This document shows positions 12,218-23,157 of a stretch of 64,000 nt of DNA, piece by piece. The translations under genes and the position numbers were made by a program. The DNA comes from Neocallimastix lanati (nom. inval.). Taxonomy: Eukaryota > Neocallimastigomycota > Neocallimastigomycetes > Neocallimastigales > Neocallimastigaceae. The stretch is from the NCBI GenBank assembly GCA_016946835.1, contig JACVTC010000071.1, forward strand, positions 477,001 through 541,000, given 5' to 3'. Position 1 is the first letter of the stretch. Each line of letters starts with the position of its first letter. A model generated the notes under the pieces. The model made no database searches, was not told the DNA's origin, and worked only from the letters and a program-made list of their open reading frames with translations.

Positions 12218-12649
12218 AAAAATCATGAATATTTAAGAAATATTTTACATATATGTATATATATTTTAATATTGATAAATAATGATCATTTATACTTTTA
12301 TATATCTAATTTTAATAAATGATTATATTTATTAAAATTTACAGTAGAGAATATTTTTATAATTTTTTTCTATAGTTAAAATATTAATAAAAAATAAAAA
12401 TAAAAATAATAAAAATATAAATTAAAAAAAGCAAAAATTTATATATTAAAAAACTAAAATTAAAAATACTTTTTTAATTTATATAATAATATATATTGAG
12501 TTAAATAAATATTTTATTTATTATTAATTTTTAACTTCAATATTTTTTACTACATTTAAAATTTAATTTTAAATTTTTTTTCAAAATAAGAATTTTATAG
12601 AAATTCTTAATAGTTAAAATTATATTTTATTCTATTTTATTCCTTATTT
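12218..12649. other. AT-rich stretch, no gene seen
   Basis: Low-complexity A/T sequence continuing the LINE target region. The left end of the LTR that follows cannot be placed exactly and may lie within this stretch. Confidence 0.4.
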
Positions 12650-13045
12650 TTATTAGTTTCTATTTTTGTGGCTAAAATCGGTTTTAAACGAATTTTCCAC
12701 AATTCTATAATTTTTCAAAATCATGAAAACTGTTTTTCCGAAAAAAGTATAAATAGGTATGAATTTTCACTTGAAAATATTTCTCTTCGTGCTTTTATCG
12801 TATTTTAACGTAGTTTATTATTATTAGTAATAAAACATATTTCTAATAAAACAATTTTTAAATAAATAATTAAATAAATAGAATAATAAATAAAACCAAT
12901 ATTACTAATATTTCAGCACCGACCTTCCTAATCAACAAAGGAATCAAGTGCTCCAATATTAATATTTTGTGTTTACTAATTCTTGTGTTTAGTTTACTTA
13001 TTCTAAGTGTCCTTTTAGTATTGGAACATTCAGGTTTTCGTTACA
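12650..13045 (+). repeat. C/F-type LTR, 3' part or solo LTR
   Basis: It ends TTTTCGTTACA like the LTRs of C and F, has a TATA box (TATAAATAGG, 12748) and the same downstream element GTGCTTTTAT (12789-12798) that in F pairs with the primer site. No matching primer site follows, so it is a solo LTR or a fragment. It sits inside the G-type LTR fragment that continues at 13046. The left boundary is approximate. Confidence 0.6.
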
Positions 13046-13208
13046 ATTATAAATAAACTTTTATTAAACTAAACCATTTAAATATTTATTATTATTATTA
13101 TATATCTATATAGCATATTACTATATAGACATATTGACTTAGTAAAATTTTAATAAAACATATTATTTTATTTAAATTTAAAATATAAAATATTTCAAAA
13201 TCTTAACA
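13046..13208 (+). repeat. G-type LTR, 3' fragment
   Basis: Closely matches the last 160 or so bp of the LTR at 52865-53328 and of 62541-63004, ending AAAATCTTAACA. Confidence 0.7.
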
Positions 13209-13245
13209 AAATAAATTGGTTCCCTTAGTTCCGATAGAGGATATA

Positions 13246-16014
13246 TCCCAAATAATATTTACGGAGTTGCGTTCTTTTCTAGGTATGGTTACTATAGAAA
13301 TTTTATTGATAATTATGCATTAATATCAGCCCCATTATGTAAATTATTAAGGAAAAATGTAGAATATGTCTGGACATTGGAACATACTGAAAGTTTCAAT
13401 AAATTGATAAACGCGTTAGTTAATACACTTATTCTTTGTAACCCAAAATTTGATAAACCATTTATCATCCTCTCTGTTGCTAGTTTTAATGGTATTGGTG
13501 GTGTCTTACTACAATTATATGATGATAATATAGAACATCCAGTTTATTTTGTTAACCGCTCTCTAACCAAATCAGAAAGAAATTATGCCATTACAGAATT
13601 AGAGGGTACCGCTGCATACTATTGTATTAATCAATTTAGACCATATATACTTAGTAATCCATTTCAGATAATTTTATATACTGACCACCTACCTTTAGTT
13701 TCTATAATTAAGAAGTTAGAGCCTGCTACTAGTATACATGCTCGTTGGTGTAATCTTTTTAGTCAACTTCAAGTTAATATTGTATATCAACCTGGTAAGG
13801 GTAATATTATCCCTGGTGCACTATCAAGAATTAGAAAAAAAGATAATATATAATAGATACGTTAATTAATAATAATAATAACGAAGAAAATAATGATGGA
13901 GGGAATAATTCTATAAAGAATAACAGTGATAATGATGAAAATAATCTAATTGAGACAATAAATGATGATGAAAACGAAAAATATATAGTTGAATTTATGA
14001 AAACATTCTTGAAAGATCGAATACTTACAATAGATGGTAAAACTTATATTAAAAATAATAATAAACTACGATTGGTAATAGATGACTACTTAGAGAAGAT
14101 AAAAATTATAGGTATGGCCCACGGAACTGGACATGATGGGATACAGAAGACGTACGATAGAATAAGACAAAATTATTATTGGAAAAATATGGTTATTGAT
14201 ATCAAAAAGTACGTCTCTTTGCAAAATATGTCAATTAACCAGATCTGAATCTATTCCTGGACAGATAGAAAAATTTCCATCTCCTGTGGAAGCTCCTTTT
14301 GTAAAGTTAGGATCAGATATAGTAGGTCTACTTAAACAGACTCCTAGAGGTTTTAAATACTTAATAATATGTGTGGACTATTTTACAAGTTGGGTAGAAG
14401 CAAAGCCAATAGGTTCAATAACTTCTCAAGACGTAACAAATTTCCTAATTGAAGTATTTAGTAGGCACGGACTTCCACAAGTTATAAATATGGATAATGG
14501 AGCTCAGTTAAATTCAGATTATACCAAAATATTTTTAGATTTATATGGGATATATATTTACTTTGTTTCAGTTTATAACCCAGCTTCTAATGGACTTGTA
14601 GAAAATAGAAATAGAGAAATCGAAAAGAAACTTAGGAACTTTGTAGAAGATAATGAGAATTGGGATTTACTATTACCTTTAGTGTTATGGGCTTTACGAA
14701 CATCAAAATCGTCAGTATCAGGATACTCTAGTTTCGAATTATTATATGGACGGGAAGACTTACTACCTATTGAAATTAACATTAGGAATTCTATTGAGGA
14801 ACCAATTCAAAGAACTATGGATGAACTTCTTATCGAACGATTCTTGGAACATCAACGTTGGATTAAAGAAGCTGCTAATAAAAGATTAGGAACCATTAAT
14901 TATTGGAAGACTAGAAGGGAAGCTATACAAAGTATGTCAAATAAGAATAATTATAAAATTGGAGATAAAGTAAAAATAAGAAGATTTCAAAGACACAAGT
15001 TAGAGCTAAAAGAATAAAACCATGTGATTTAGTACTAGTAAGAAACTTTAATAGAACTAAATTAGAGCCTTATTTTGTTGAACCTATGAAAGTGGTGAAG
15101 AAACAATTCAATACAGTCATTTTAGCCGACTCCGCTACTAATATACAAATGAATCGTAATGTTCATTTGAAAAATATTGTCAAGTTTAACTCAGCTTCTA
15201 CCTAGCTTGAGTCTTAGCGGGGAAATCTTAATATAGAACGAACAAATAATACTAATTATGCTAGAATAATATAAATTATTTTAACCTTATAGATTATTCT
15301 ATTCTATATAATTGGAACTTTCCAATATTCTTTAAATATTACTAAATAGAACTATTAAGTTAATAAATCACCAATCAACTTATAATTCCTTACTGAATCA
15401 TCGATCCGATTCCATTATATTGTATTAAAATCTTTAAGTAAGAATAATGTCCTTGCCCACTTAATATATTAATATTATATTTCTTATGTAATATGTTATA
15501 TTGAAAGTAATAATCAAATCTATTTAATTAGTTATTAAAATTTTCGTTATCAATTTAAATTTATTTTAATTACTAAATTTAACTAAGCCACAATAAAATA
15601 TTCTGTATAATCTCTTTATTTTTATTATATATATATTAATATTAAACTATTATTAAATAATTAATTCAATAATATGTAACTACTATTTATAACAATAATA
15701 TTATTAACTAAAATAATAATTCAATCTCAATTTTAATGTTTTATTTATTAAAATAATTAGTAATTAGTTTATTAAGAAATAGTTAGGCTTTACAAATTTT
15801 AATTTGATAAAAAAATATAAATACATGTAATTTTTAGTGAAATAAAATATAATCAATAACTTACTTTTTCTTAAATATAATAATTATATTATTATTATTT
15901 TTCTTTTATAATTTTAAATAAATAAAATTGATTTAAAATAAAATTATTTTTATTGTAATTTTTATTTTTGTGCTAATTATTATTATATTCCCTAAATTAA
16001 TATGAACCATACCA
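13246..16014 (+). mobile_element. Old Ty3/gypsy element H, pol 3' half plus 3' LTR (broken, mosaic)
   Basis: Plus-strand remnant with the end of reverse transcriptase (about 13260-13370, ELRSFLG-like), RNase H (about 13377-13850: GIGGVLLQLYDD, YTDHLPLVSII), integrase zinc-binding region (about 13997-14250: GHDGIQKTYDRI, NYYWKNM), integrase core (about 14290-14800: LGSDIVGLL, MDNGAQLNSD, NPASNGLVENRNREI) and the C-terminal integrase tail (to about 15204). A purine tract (AGCGGGGAAA) and a 3' LTR follow. The last 190 or so coding bases and the LTR resemble element B much more closely than the upstream part does, which suggests a recombinant. It is broken in several places. Age: old. Confidence 0.85.
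15225..16014 (+). repeat. 3' LTR of H (B-type LTR)
   Basis: About 790 bp closely related to the LTRs of element B, running from TTAATATAGAACGAAC to ATGAACCATACCA on the plus strand, directly after the purine tract. It is more diverged from the B LTRs than those are from each other. Confidence 0.75.
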
Positions 16015-16189
16015 TTTTAGTATTCGTTACAATATAAAATAATATTAAAAATGATATTAATAAAAATAACTATATAAATAAAAGAAGATTTATCGATGAA
16101 ACTGAAAAATTATATAAAAAAATTTAGAACAATAAATAATTTGAATTAATCAAAATTTGAAGAAAGTCGAGAACTAGAACTACTACTTA

Positions 16190-17510
16190 GAACTACTGCT
16201 TAGTTTTAAGGATATTTTTGGAAGACCTGATGAAAAAGAATGGTTAAAAAAAGCAGTTAAAGAAGAATTGAGTAATATGAAAAATAAAAATCTTTATTCT
16301 ATAGTAAAAAATATTTAGGATTCTTTACAACTAATTAGATATTAAAGTAGCATATCTTAATGCCGAAGTAGATGAAGTAGATGAAGACTAATATATATAA
16401 ATTTCTAATGGTATTAAAAATTCTGTTGGTTTTTGGAGTCAAAACAAAGCAATATATGGTTTAAAGAAAGCCGATATACTTTAGAGTAATAAAACGAATA
16501 ACATATTATTAAAATTGAATTTTATCAGATCAAAAAGTGAAACATGTGTTTACTATAAAAAAGTGTCATAAAGGTAACGTTTTATGGATATTTGTATTAT
16601 ATGTTGATGATATAACTATATATCAAGAAAGAAAAGATATTAAATTTGTTAAATCAGAAATTAAAATAGTATTTGACTTAAGTGACATCGGACTAGTAGG
16701 TTTCATAATAGGAAATTCGAGAAAATTTTAAAATAGAAAAATATAATGAAATATCAAGTTTATCTTATATATAAAATGAAGAATTAAGTAAAAGAAAATT
16801 TAAATGCAATAAAGTATATGCAAGCTGTAGGATGTCTGCTATATCTAGCGATAGGAATTAGGCCAGACATTTTATTTGCTAATAGTAAAGCTTCCAAAAA
16901 AAAATAGGAATCATCCCTATGAAGATTGGCTAAATGTTTTAAAAATTTTTTGCTACATAAGGTACAAAAAATTATAGATTAAAGTTTACTAACAATATAG
17001 ATTTAAATGTTTATGTAGATACATACTTAGGTGGTAATGAAGAGACAAAAATATTAACAATTGGTTTTATAATTAATATAGGCAATACACCAATTTCATG
17101 GTACTCGGAAATTCAACATTGTATACCAATATCTACCGCCGAAAGTGAATATTACAGCCTCAATGAATGCACATTGAAATGTTCGTAGTTGAGAAATTTC
17201 TTGGAATTACATATAAATGAAAGGACATTTAAAATAACAATAGACAATAAAGCTGCAATCTACAACAGTGAAAACGAAACGATAAATCATAAATCAAGAC
17301 ATATAAGTTTAAGATATAATGAAATATCTTAAAATATAATGAAATATAATAATAAATTACAAAATAATAGAATTAGTGATGAAAAAAAAATTAAATTAGA
17401 ATACATTAAATCTGAAAATAATTTAGCTGATAGTTTGACTAAATATTTAAATAGACCTCTATTAAAGAAATTTAGTAAAATGATTTTTTGGCAATTAAGA
17501 GAAAATTAAA
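16190..17510 (+). mobile_element. Ty1/copia pol remnant (broken)
   Basis: Pieces of a Pseudoviridae-type pol on the plus strand. About 16215-16310 reads PDEKEWLKKAVKEELSNM, the start of copia reverse transcriptase. About 16590 holds the catalytic box LYVDDITIY. About 17095-17190 reads PISWYSEIQH and STAESEYYSL, the copia RNase H signature. About 17250-17470 reads NKAAIYNS and NLADSLTKYL, the RNase H end. Gag, protease and integrase are not visible and no LTR pair could be assigned. It is broken in many places and is old. Confidence 0.85.
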
Positions 17511-17640
17511 CTTACGAGAAAGTTTTAGAAATTTAGTTTAATATCTACATTTTTTAATATAATATAGTTAATTAATAATATCTTATTTTTATAATATTTT
17601 ATTAAACAAAATAATTTAATAATAACAAAAACTTAATAAG

Positions 17641-18068
17641 TAAATGAATATAAATGAATATAAATGAATATAAATGAATATAAATGAATATAAATGAATA
17701 TAAATGATTATAAATGAATATAAATGATTATAAATGAATATAAATGAATATAAATGAATATAAATGATTATAAATGAATATAAATGAATATAAATGAATA
17801 TAAATGAATATAAATGATTATAAATGATTATAAATGAATATAAATGAATATAAATGAATATAAATGAATATAAATGAATATAAATGATTATAAATGAATA
17901 TAAATGAATATAAATGAATATAAATGAATATAAATGAATATAAATGATTATAAATGAATATAAATGAATATAAATGAATATAATATAAATGAATATAAAT
18001 GAATATAAATGATTATAAATAAATATAAATGAATATAAATGAATATAAATGATTATAAATGAATATAA
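17641..18068. repeat. 10-bp minisatellite (TAAATGAATA)n
   Basis: About 42 tandem copies of TAAATGAATA with a recurring variant TAAATGATTA and one short slip near 17983. It directly follows the copia remnant. Both variants recur at irregular spacing, as in a locally expanding array. Confidence 0.95.
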
Positions 18069-18419
18069 AGAAAAGAGAGATAATTAATTATTTTAAATAA
18101 ATAAATAAAAAGGTATTATTTTATAATAATATGCTTTTTAAACCTTTAAAATTTTTTTTCTTAAAGTAAATAAATTTATCCTTTTTTTTTTCCAATTAAT
18201 TTATCTAAAAAAATATCAATACAAAATTTTTTTATAAATAATTCAAACCTTAAAATAAAGCTAAAAAAAGTTAATTTACAAGCCCTGAAACAATATAAGA
18301 TAAAATTTTTTTATTTAAATTTGTTTAAATCAAATTATAGTATTGTCTTAATAAAATACTACAATTAAGTTTGATATTACCATTAATTTAATTTAGCCAT
18401 TGTTGGGATTAATTTTATA
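18069..18419. other. AT-rich stretch between minisatellite and MITE-like element
   Basis: Homopolymer-rich A/T DNA with no coding signal or repeat that I can assign. Confidence 0.4.
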
Positions 18420-19100
18420 AGTTTATTAAAGTATTATTAAATTATTTATTTAATTTTATTATGATTACATATATTTATTCAAGTAAAAATAGTGGTACTT
18501 GATTTTACATTTAAAACTAATAGCTTTCTCACACTTCTCTTAATTCATAAAAATATTTTTATTTTTACGATATTTGATTATAATTAATTATCTAATTAGT
18601 TATTCTTATGATTTAAATAAACTTTTTAATTTTTATGTATTATAAATATTAATTATTATTATTTAAAGAATAACATTGATTTATATTATTAAATTATAAT
18701 CAAATTTCATAAAAATAAAACATTTTTCTGAATTAAGAGAAGTATGTAAGAAAGTCGTTAGATAGTTTTAAATGAATAATCAAGTATATATATAATTATT
18801 GGAAAGAGCCAATGATGATTTATCAAAATCAGAAAATACTAGAATCATTAATAATAAAAGTTCATTACCATCAAAAAATAATTTTATGAGCAATAGTAGT
18901 GACATATCTTCATCGAGAAACGCATAATTATTCATGGAAAGTGATATTTCAACTTCAGAAAGTATTTTATTAACCAGTAGTAGTAATGAAGTTTCTCAAT
19001 TAGAAGAATCTCTATTGCTAAAAAATAAAAAAGGATCTTCTTATTTTTACTTGAATATATATATGTAATAATAATAATAAAAATAAATAATACTTTAATA
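18420..19100. mobile_element. Palindromic MITE-like element with a captured gene piece
   Basis: Long imperfect terminal inverted repeats face each other. The left arm (about 18420-18600) contains TATTCAAGTAAAAAT and CACACTTCTCTTAATTCA. The right arm contains the complements AATTAAGAGAAGTATG (about 18732) and ATTTTTACTTGAATA (about 19043). The right arm is split at about 18796-19041 by a piece of the receptor gene. There is no transposase, which fits a non-autonomous DNA element of foldback or MITE type. Ends and target duplication are not exact; the right end overlaps an LTR fragment. Confidence 0.5.
18796..19041 (+). pseudogene. Captured piece of the receptor C-terminal tail
   Basis: About 247 bp nearly identical to 9089-9336 of the receptor gene, from TTGGAAAGAGC to AAAAAAGGATCTTC. 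By eye only about four or five substitutions separate the copies, including GCATTA to GCATAA, which makes a stop in the source frame. It encodes part of the Ser-rich tail with SDIS motifs. It sits in the same orientation as the source, 9.7 kb away, inside the right inverted-repeat arm of the MITE-like element, so it was copied recently. Confidence 0.9.
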
Positions 19101-19262
19101 ATTATGTCAATTTTATTAAAATATTTTATGATAAATAGTTACTGGCACTTAATTATTCTAAATTAAATGTTTTATATTAATACATTGTGGATTATATATT
19201 ATTTATATTACAATATATATATATTTGAAGCTTATTTTTCATATATTTCACATATTCTAACA
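19091..19262 (-). repeat. Solo LTR related to the 2.5-4.1 kb small element
   Basis: Diverged match to 2485-2703 and 3900-4127, including TTTTATGATAAA and the shared end TTTCACATATTCTAACA. No partner repeat or internal region is present. Confidence 0.6.
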
Positions 19263-19263
19263 C

Positions 19264-19350
19264 CAACAATACTTCTACGATGGTAACTGTGGACATAATA
19301 CTGCTATGAAGCTAGCTCCAGAAGCCCGTCAATGGCTTAGTTCAAAATAA
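19264..19350 (+). pseudogene. Orphan 3' exon end of an unidentified protein gene
   Basis: Between two LTR fragments lies a stretch of distinctly higher GC. In one frame it reads QQYFYDGNCGHNTAMKLAPE and then ARQWLSSK before a TAA stop at 19348-19350. Codon use and the hydrophilic, balanced composition look like ordinary coding sequence, unlike the surrounding A/T DNA. I do not recognise the family with confidence; a secreted enzyme C terminus is possible but not shown. The upstream part of the gene is not in this neighbourhood. Confidence 0.45.
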
Positions 19351-19374
19351 TTTATTTAAATTTGTTGTAAGTTT

Positions 19375-19928
19375 TTTATTAGTTCAAATTTAGGAAATCG
19401 GTCTTTTAAGGTTTTCCCGATTACTTTAGAAAGTATTCGGTTTTACTTAATTGATACGATAATCAATATTAATAGAATATTGATTGAAGCTTGCTTAGGT
19501 TTTTCTTATAATCTTTTCCTAAACAAGATATTTGTTAAGATTAGAATCTCTTTTTTAAATTTAACCTTATTTTAATTAAAAAGTATAAATACTACTCTTG
19601 AATTCGCTTTAGAGAAATCAAGAGTTATTATTATAAGAAAGAGCAATAATAATAACCAAATAAAATAAAAATTATTCTTATTATTTTAAATCTTAATTCT
19701 TAAAAAACATTATTAATTAATAAAGCATATTAAAACAAAATTATCTTAAATAATAAACAAATATTGTGTTCTAATATTTTAATCCGTTTTATTAATTGTT
19801 AACTCTTATAATAAACTCGACCTAGGTAAGTATATCTTACATTACACCTCTCAATCTATTAATGTACTTCATTAATAAATTGTAGAACAGAACTAATTTA
19901 TGAATAACTTCATAAAGTAGTTCTTACA
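19375..19928 (+). repeat. A-type LTR, diverged, 5'-shortened
   Basis: Matches the 3' two-thirds of the LTRs of element A: AAATCGGTCTTTTAAGG, a TATA box (AAGTATAAATAC, about 19581), the hairpin CTCTTGA...TCAAGAG, AAGAGTTATTAT just after it, and the end TCTTACA. It is clearly older than the A copy. Confidence 0.7.
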
Positions 19929-21814
19929 TAATGTTAAGGTTTAGAGAATTAAATAAAAACAATAAGTAAATACACAAATTTTATTTATTTATTTATTATT
20001 TTTTATTAATTTATTAATTAATTAATTGATGATCTTATAAAAATTGGTATCAAAATTTACAACTATTTATACTTTTTTTTTAAGGCATAAAAGTTGTCCT
20101 TGCCACTAAATTTTATATTATTACATTTTATTTTTTTATAAAATTTATTAAATTTAAACTGATTTTTATAGTCAATTATATAAAATTTAATAATAACAAT
20201 ATAGATAAAATACATTTATAATATTAATAAAACATTTTTTTTTTTTTTTTTAGAAAAATCTATCTAAAATATTACTAATAAGAATTTATTTAATTGGCTA
20301 TAATTATTATTACAATCTGTTAAAATATTCAATTAAAATAAAAATACTATTCTAATATTGTAACGATTTTGTTATATATTGTATCTCACTAGGTCATTGT
20401 AGATGTGTTAACTAATAAACAAACTACTAAATGTGAGACTTTATTATTTATTATTACACTAAATTATCTCATTATTTAATATTATCATAATTATAGTTTT
20501 ATATTATTTTTTTATTTAATATTAATTTTAAGATATGTTACTTTGTTAATATCGACTCAAAGAGTCAAAATAAAATAATAATACATGATTTTTATATTCA
20601 GAAAGTTTATAATTAAAATACATGATTGGTTTAGAATTAATTGAATACATGATAATTATTTTAATAAATAGTATTATTAATATTAAATGAATAAAAGAAT
20701 TAATAACTAAAAAAATATTTTATTCCAAAAGGTAAAAGATAAGATTCGAACCAGTGACATTTAGTATACATGGCAAGGTAGGCACCATTGATTAACGATA
20801 TTTAGGGTAAAATAATTGATAAATTTTAGAAATTATCTTAATTTTAATATAGAATTAGAAAGTGATAATTTCAATTTATTTTAATAATAACAGTATAAGT
20901 TATTTATGAATAAAAAATGTTTTATTAAAATAACACTAAAAATTGATTTATTAGAACACTTGTTTTCTAATATTTTATTTTATAAATCTTTTATTAAAAT
21001 TTATTAACCATTATAAAAATTAAAAGTGATTATTAAAATTATAAAATTAATTAATAATAATAATAATATTTACATGAAATATTTACAAGTATTTATATTT
21101 TTCTTTAAAATTAAACTATTTATAATTTATAAATAAAAAGAATAATTAAATAAAATAAAAGTAATAAAATTAATAATAAAATAAATATTTAATGATAGAA
21201 TAAATAAATTTGTTTATTATAAAAATAATTAAAAATATTTTGTTATTTAAATTAATTAATTCTGTTATTATAAAATTATTATTTAATTATAAAACTAATT
21301 ATAAAAATTATTATAAAATTAATTATAAAAATTAATTATTTTATTTTAAATTTAATCTTAATATTTTTATTTTAAAAAAAATATATATTATTTCTTTCTT
21401 ATCTGAGTATTTATGTAATTATTAATTTATTTGATTTATTTAATTAATTAATTAAAATTTTTATTTTATTTTATTTTATTTTATTAAATTATTATTAAAC
21501 TTGGCTAAGGTTAGTTTTGATTTTATGTATAATATATTTTCAAGATTTATTAATATTGTTATTTATCATGATGTTGTAAGAAATTAGACTTATTGTTATA
21601 AGTCTATATTTCTTAATCCTTAATGTTAAGATAATAACTGAATTTCAATTCAATTTCAATTTCAATAATTCAGTTATTTGAATTTCAATATTAATGAATA
21701 ATAATATATAATAATTATTATTAAATTAACTTTATTAAAATATTTAGGAATTAGAGTAGGCCAACTAATTGACTAAATATTATTAACATATTGAAATTAA
21801 TATATATTAAATAA
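19929..21814. other. AT-rich repeat debris
   Basis: Nearly 1.9 kb of A/T-rich sequence without coding capacity. It includes a 20-nt T run at about 20232 and a TGTAACGA motif at about 20359 that could be a C-type LTR end. The rest has no recognisable feature apart from the tRNA-like segment listed separately. Confidence 0.5.
20735..20800 (-). other. tRNA-like segment with B box
   Basis: On the minus strand an A-box-like run (TTAATCAATGG) is followed about 40 nt later by a good B box (GGTTCGAATC). The flanks do not form an acceptor stem, so it is not a tRNA gene. It resembles the tRNA-like segments inside the LTRs of C and F and may mark another relic of that LTR group. Confidence 0.4.
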
Positions 21815-22194
21815 TGATATAAAACAAATATGTGTAGTAACATATTTGTATATTTAATAATAATTATTAAATATTAAATTTATATCTTTTTGATAATAAT
21901 TATTTTATTTTATTTTATTAATATGTATTATTATAATTATAATAATTATAATACTTTAATTCATATAAAATTTATATAGTTCTATATATTAGAATATATA
22001 ATTAATATATTACCTATTTCTTATAAATTAAATTATTTATACTAGAAATAGAGAACTCGCTTGTAAATTTTTAGGAATTAGAATTATTATTTAATTGTAC
22101 GAATATTATAATTTTATTAATAAAATTTACTAAACTACCATTATTTAAAACCCACTGCTTATAAATTATTGCACATAAAAGTCCCGCATATCAA
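21815..22194 (+). repeat. E1 5' LTR
   Basis: 380 bp, starting TGATATAAAAC and ending GCATATCA, so the ends form TGATAT/ATATCA. It matches the E2 LTR (62154-62540, minus) and the 3' LTR piece at 52430-52740. Confidence 0.8.
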
Positions 22195-22249
22195 AAATTG
22201 GTGGAGATATCGGGGATGTGCTGTGTAAAAAATAATTTATAAGTAGTGG
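22154..22249 (+). promoter_or_regulatory. E1 primer-binding site within a long hairpin
   Basis: The primer site TGGTGGAGATATCGGGG (22200-22216) starts 5 nt after the LTR, complementary to a tRNA 3' end finishing in ...CTCCACCA; the tRNA was not identified. Around it, 22154-22171 pairs with 22232-22249 (18 bp, one G.U), then GCACA (22172-22176) with TGTGC (22218-22222), CCCG (22184-22187) with CGGG (22212-22215) and ATATC (22189-22193) with GATAT (22207-22211). E2 keeps the hairpin with changed inner stem sequence. Confidence 0.7.
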
Positions 22250-22616
22250 TGTTTAGTAATTTTGTTGATTAATTATAAATCCGTATATATTTACATAAAT
22301 TCTCTTCAGTTAGGATTAATTAAAATACACTGTTTAGGATATAAATTTTTAATTTTTTTTATTGGCTATTAATAATTATTTTATCTTTGGTGAAGAGAAA
22401 GTTATACACTATTTGTTATTTCATTCATTTTAGTATAATTTAAATAAATTGTTTTAAAATAAATAAGAATTCGGAATATTTTATAATTATATTAAATAAT
22501 AATATATATATATAAATATTATAATTGTATATATAAATATTTAAAAAAAAAAAAAAAAAAAAATACAAAAATTTAATAGATAAGTACTATTATTTTTTTT
22601 AAATTAATTGCTTATA

Positions 22617-23140
22617 ATGAGGAATAGTAATTTTAATTGCAATCGGGTAGATACTGAGACTCTTCCAAGAATTGGTGGATCTCGTAGAGATGCAGAAATC
22701 TGGAAGTTTAAAATTAATGATTGGTTTAAGAGGGAAGGTATTACTACCGATGAGAATAAATTCAGTTATATAATTACAGCTGTTGAAGATAACATCGTAA
22801 GGATACTTATGGAAAAAGAAAAAGAAGTAAATAGACCTCTTACTTTGGATGAATGTGTTAAATTAATTAAAAAGAAATATTGGAGGGAGAATTTGAAGGA
22901 AGATAAACTATGTCAATTAAAAAAAATTATTATAACCCCAAATGAAAATGTTTGTGATTTTAATACTAGATTTTTGGAGCTATACGATCAATTGGATTTC
23001 AACGATAAGTCTTATATATCTGTTATTGATTATGAAAATGCTTTACGACCAAGAGGTAGAATATATGAAATGGTTGCTATGGCTGATGTTGATAATCTAG
23101 AGGATGCCTGTAGATTAGTCGAAAAATTTGAAAGTATAAT
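22617..23140 (+). CDS. E1 Gag, N-terminal part
   Basis: Frame opening with MRNSNFNCNRVD, preceded in the leader by a 20-nt A run (about 22543). The sequence shows a gypsy-type capsid region: EIWKFKINDWFKREGI, FSYIITAVEDNIVRIL, LDECVKLIKKKYW, NENVCDFNTRFLELYDQLDF and GRIYEMVAMADVDNLEDACR. That fits the part of Gag that builds the virus-like particle. The frame runs into element C at 23141. Its E2 counterpart starts near 61734 on the minus strand. No zinc knuckle is visible in the downstream part, which instead becomes extremely Asn-rich. This is a fossil gag, not expected to give a working particle protein. Confidence 0.75.
23136..23140. repeat. Target-site duplication of element C, left copy
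   Basis: ATAAT directly before TGTAACGAAT. The same five bases occur at 50876-50880, right after the C 3' LTR. Confidence 0.85.
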
Positions 23141-23152
23141 TGTAACGAATCT
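23141..23152 (+). repeat. First 12 bp of the element C 5' LTR
   Basis: TGTAACGAATCT, identical to the first 12 bp of the 3' LTR at 50265. The LTR resumes at 44315 with TAAAAATTAG. TAAAA at 23153-23157 is the target copy of the next insertion. Confidence 0.85.
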
Positions 23153-23157
23153 TAAAA

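Larger units (their letters stand above)
21815..23140 (+). mobile_element. Element E1, left part (5' LTR and gag), Ty3/gypsy-like, broken
   Basis: 5' LTR 21815-22194, primer site at 22200-22216, a poly(A)-containing leader and the first part of a gag frame (from ATG at 22617). The element is interrupted at 23140 by element C and resumes at 50881; ATAAT lies on both sides. The second copy E2 (60.3-62.5 kb, minus) reads continuously across this junction, which proves the insertion. The gag resembles that of element D (a WKF...W core, DFNTRFLELYDQLDF, YISV), so E belongs to the B/D/H lineage. No pol is seen in either half. E1 is old relative to the insertions in it. Confidence 0.85.
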
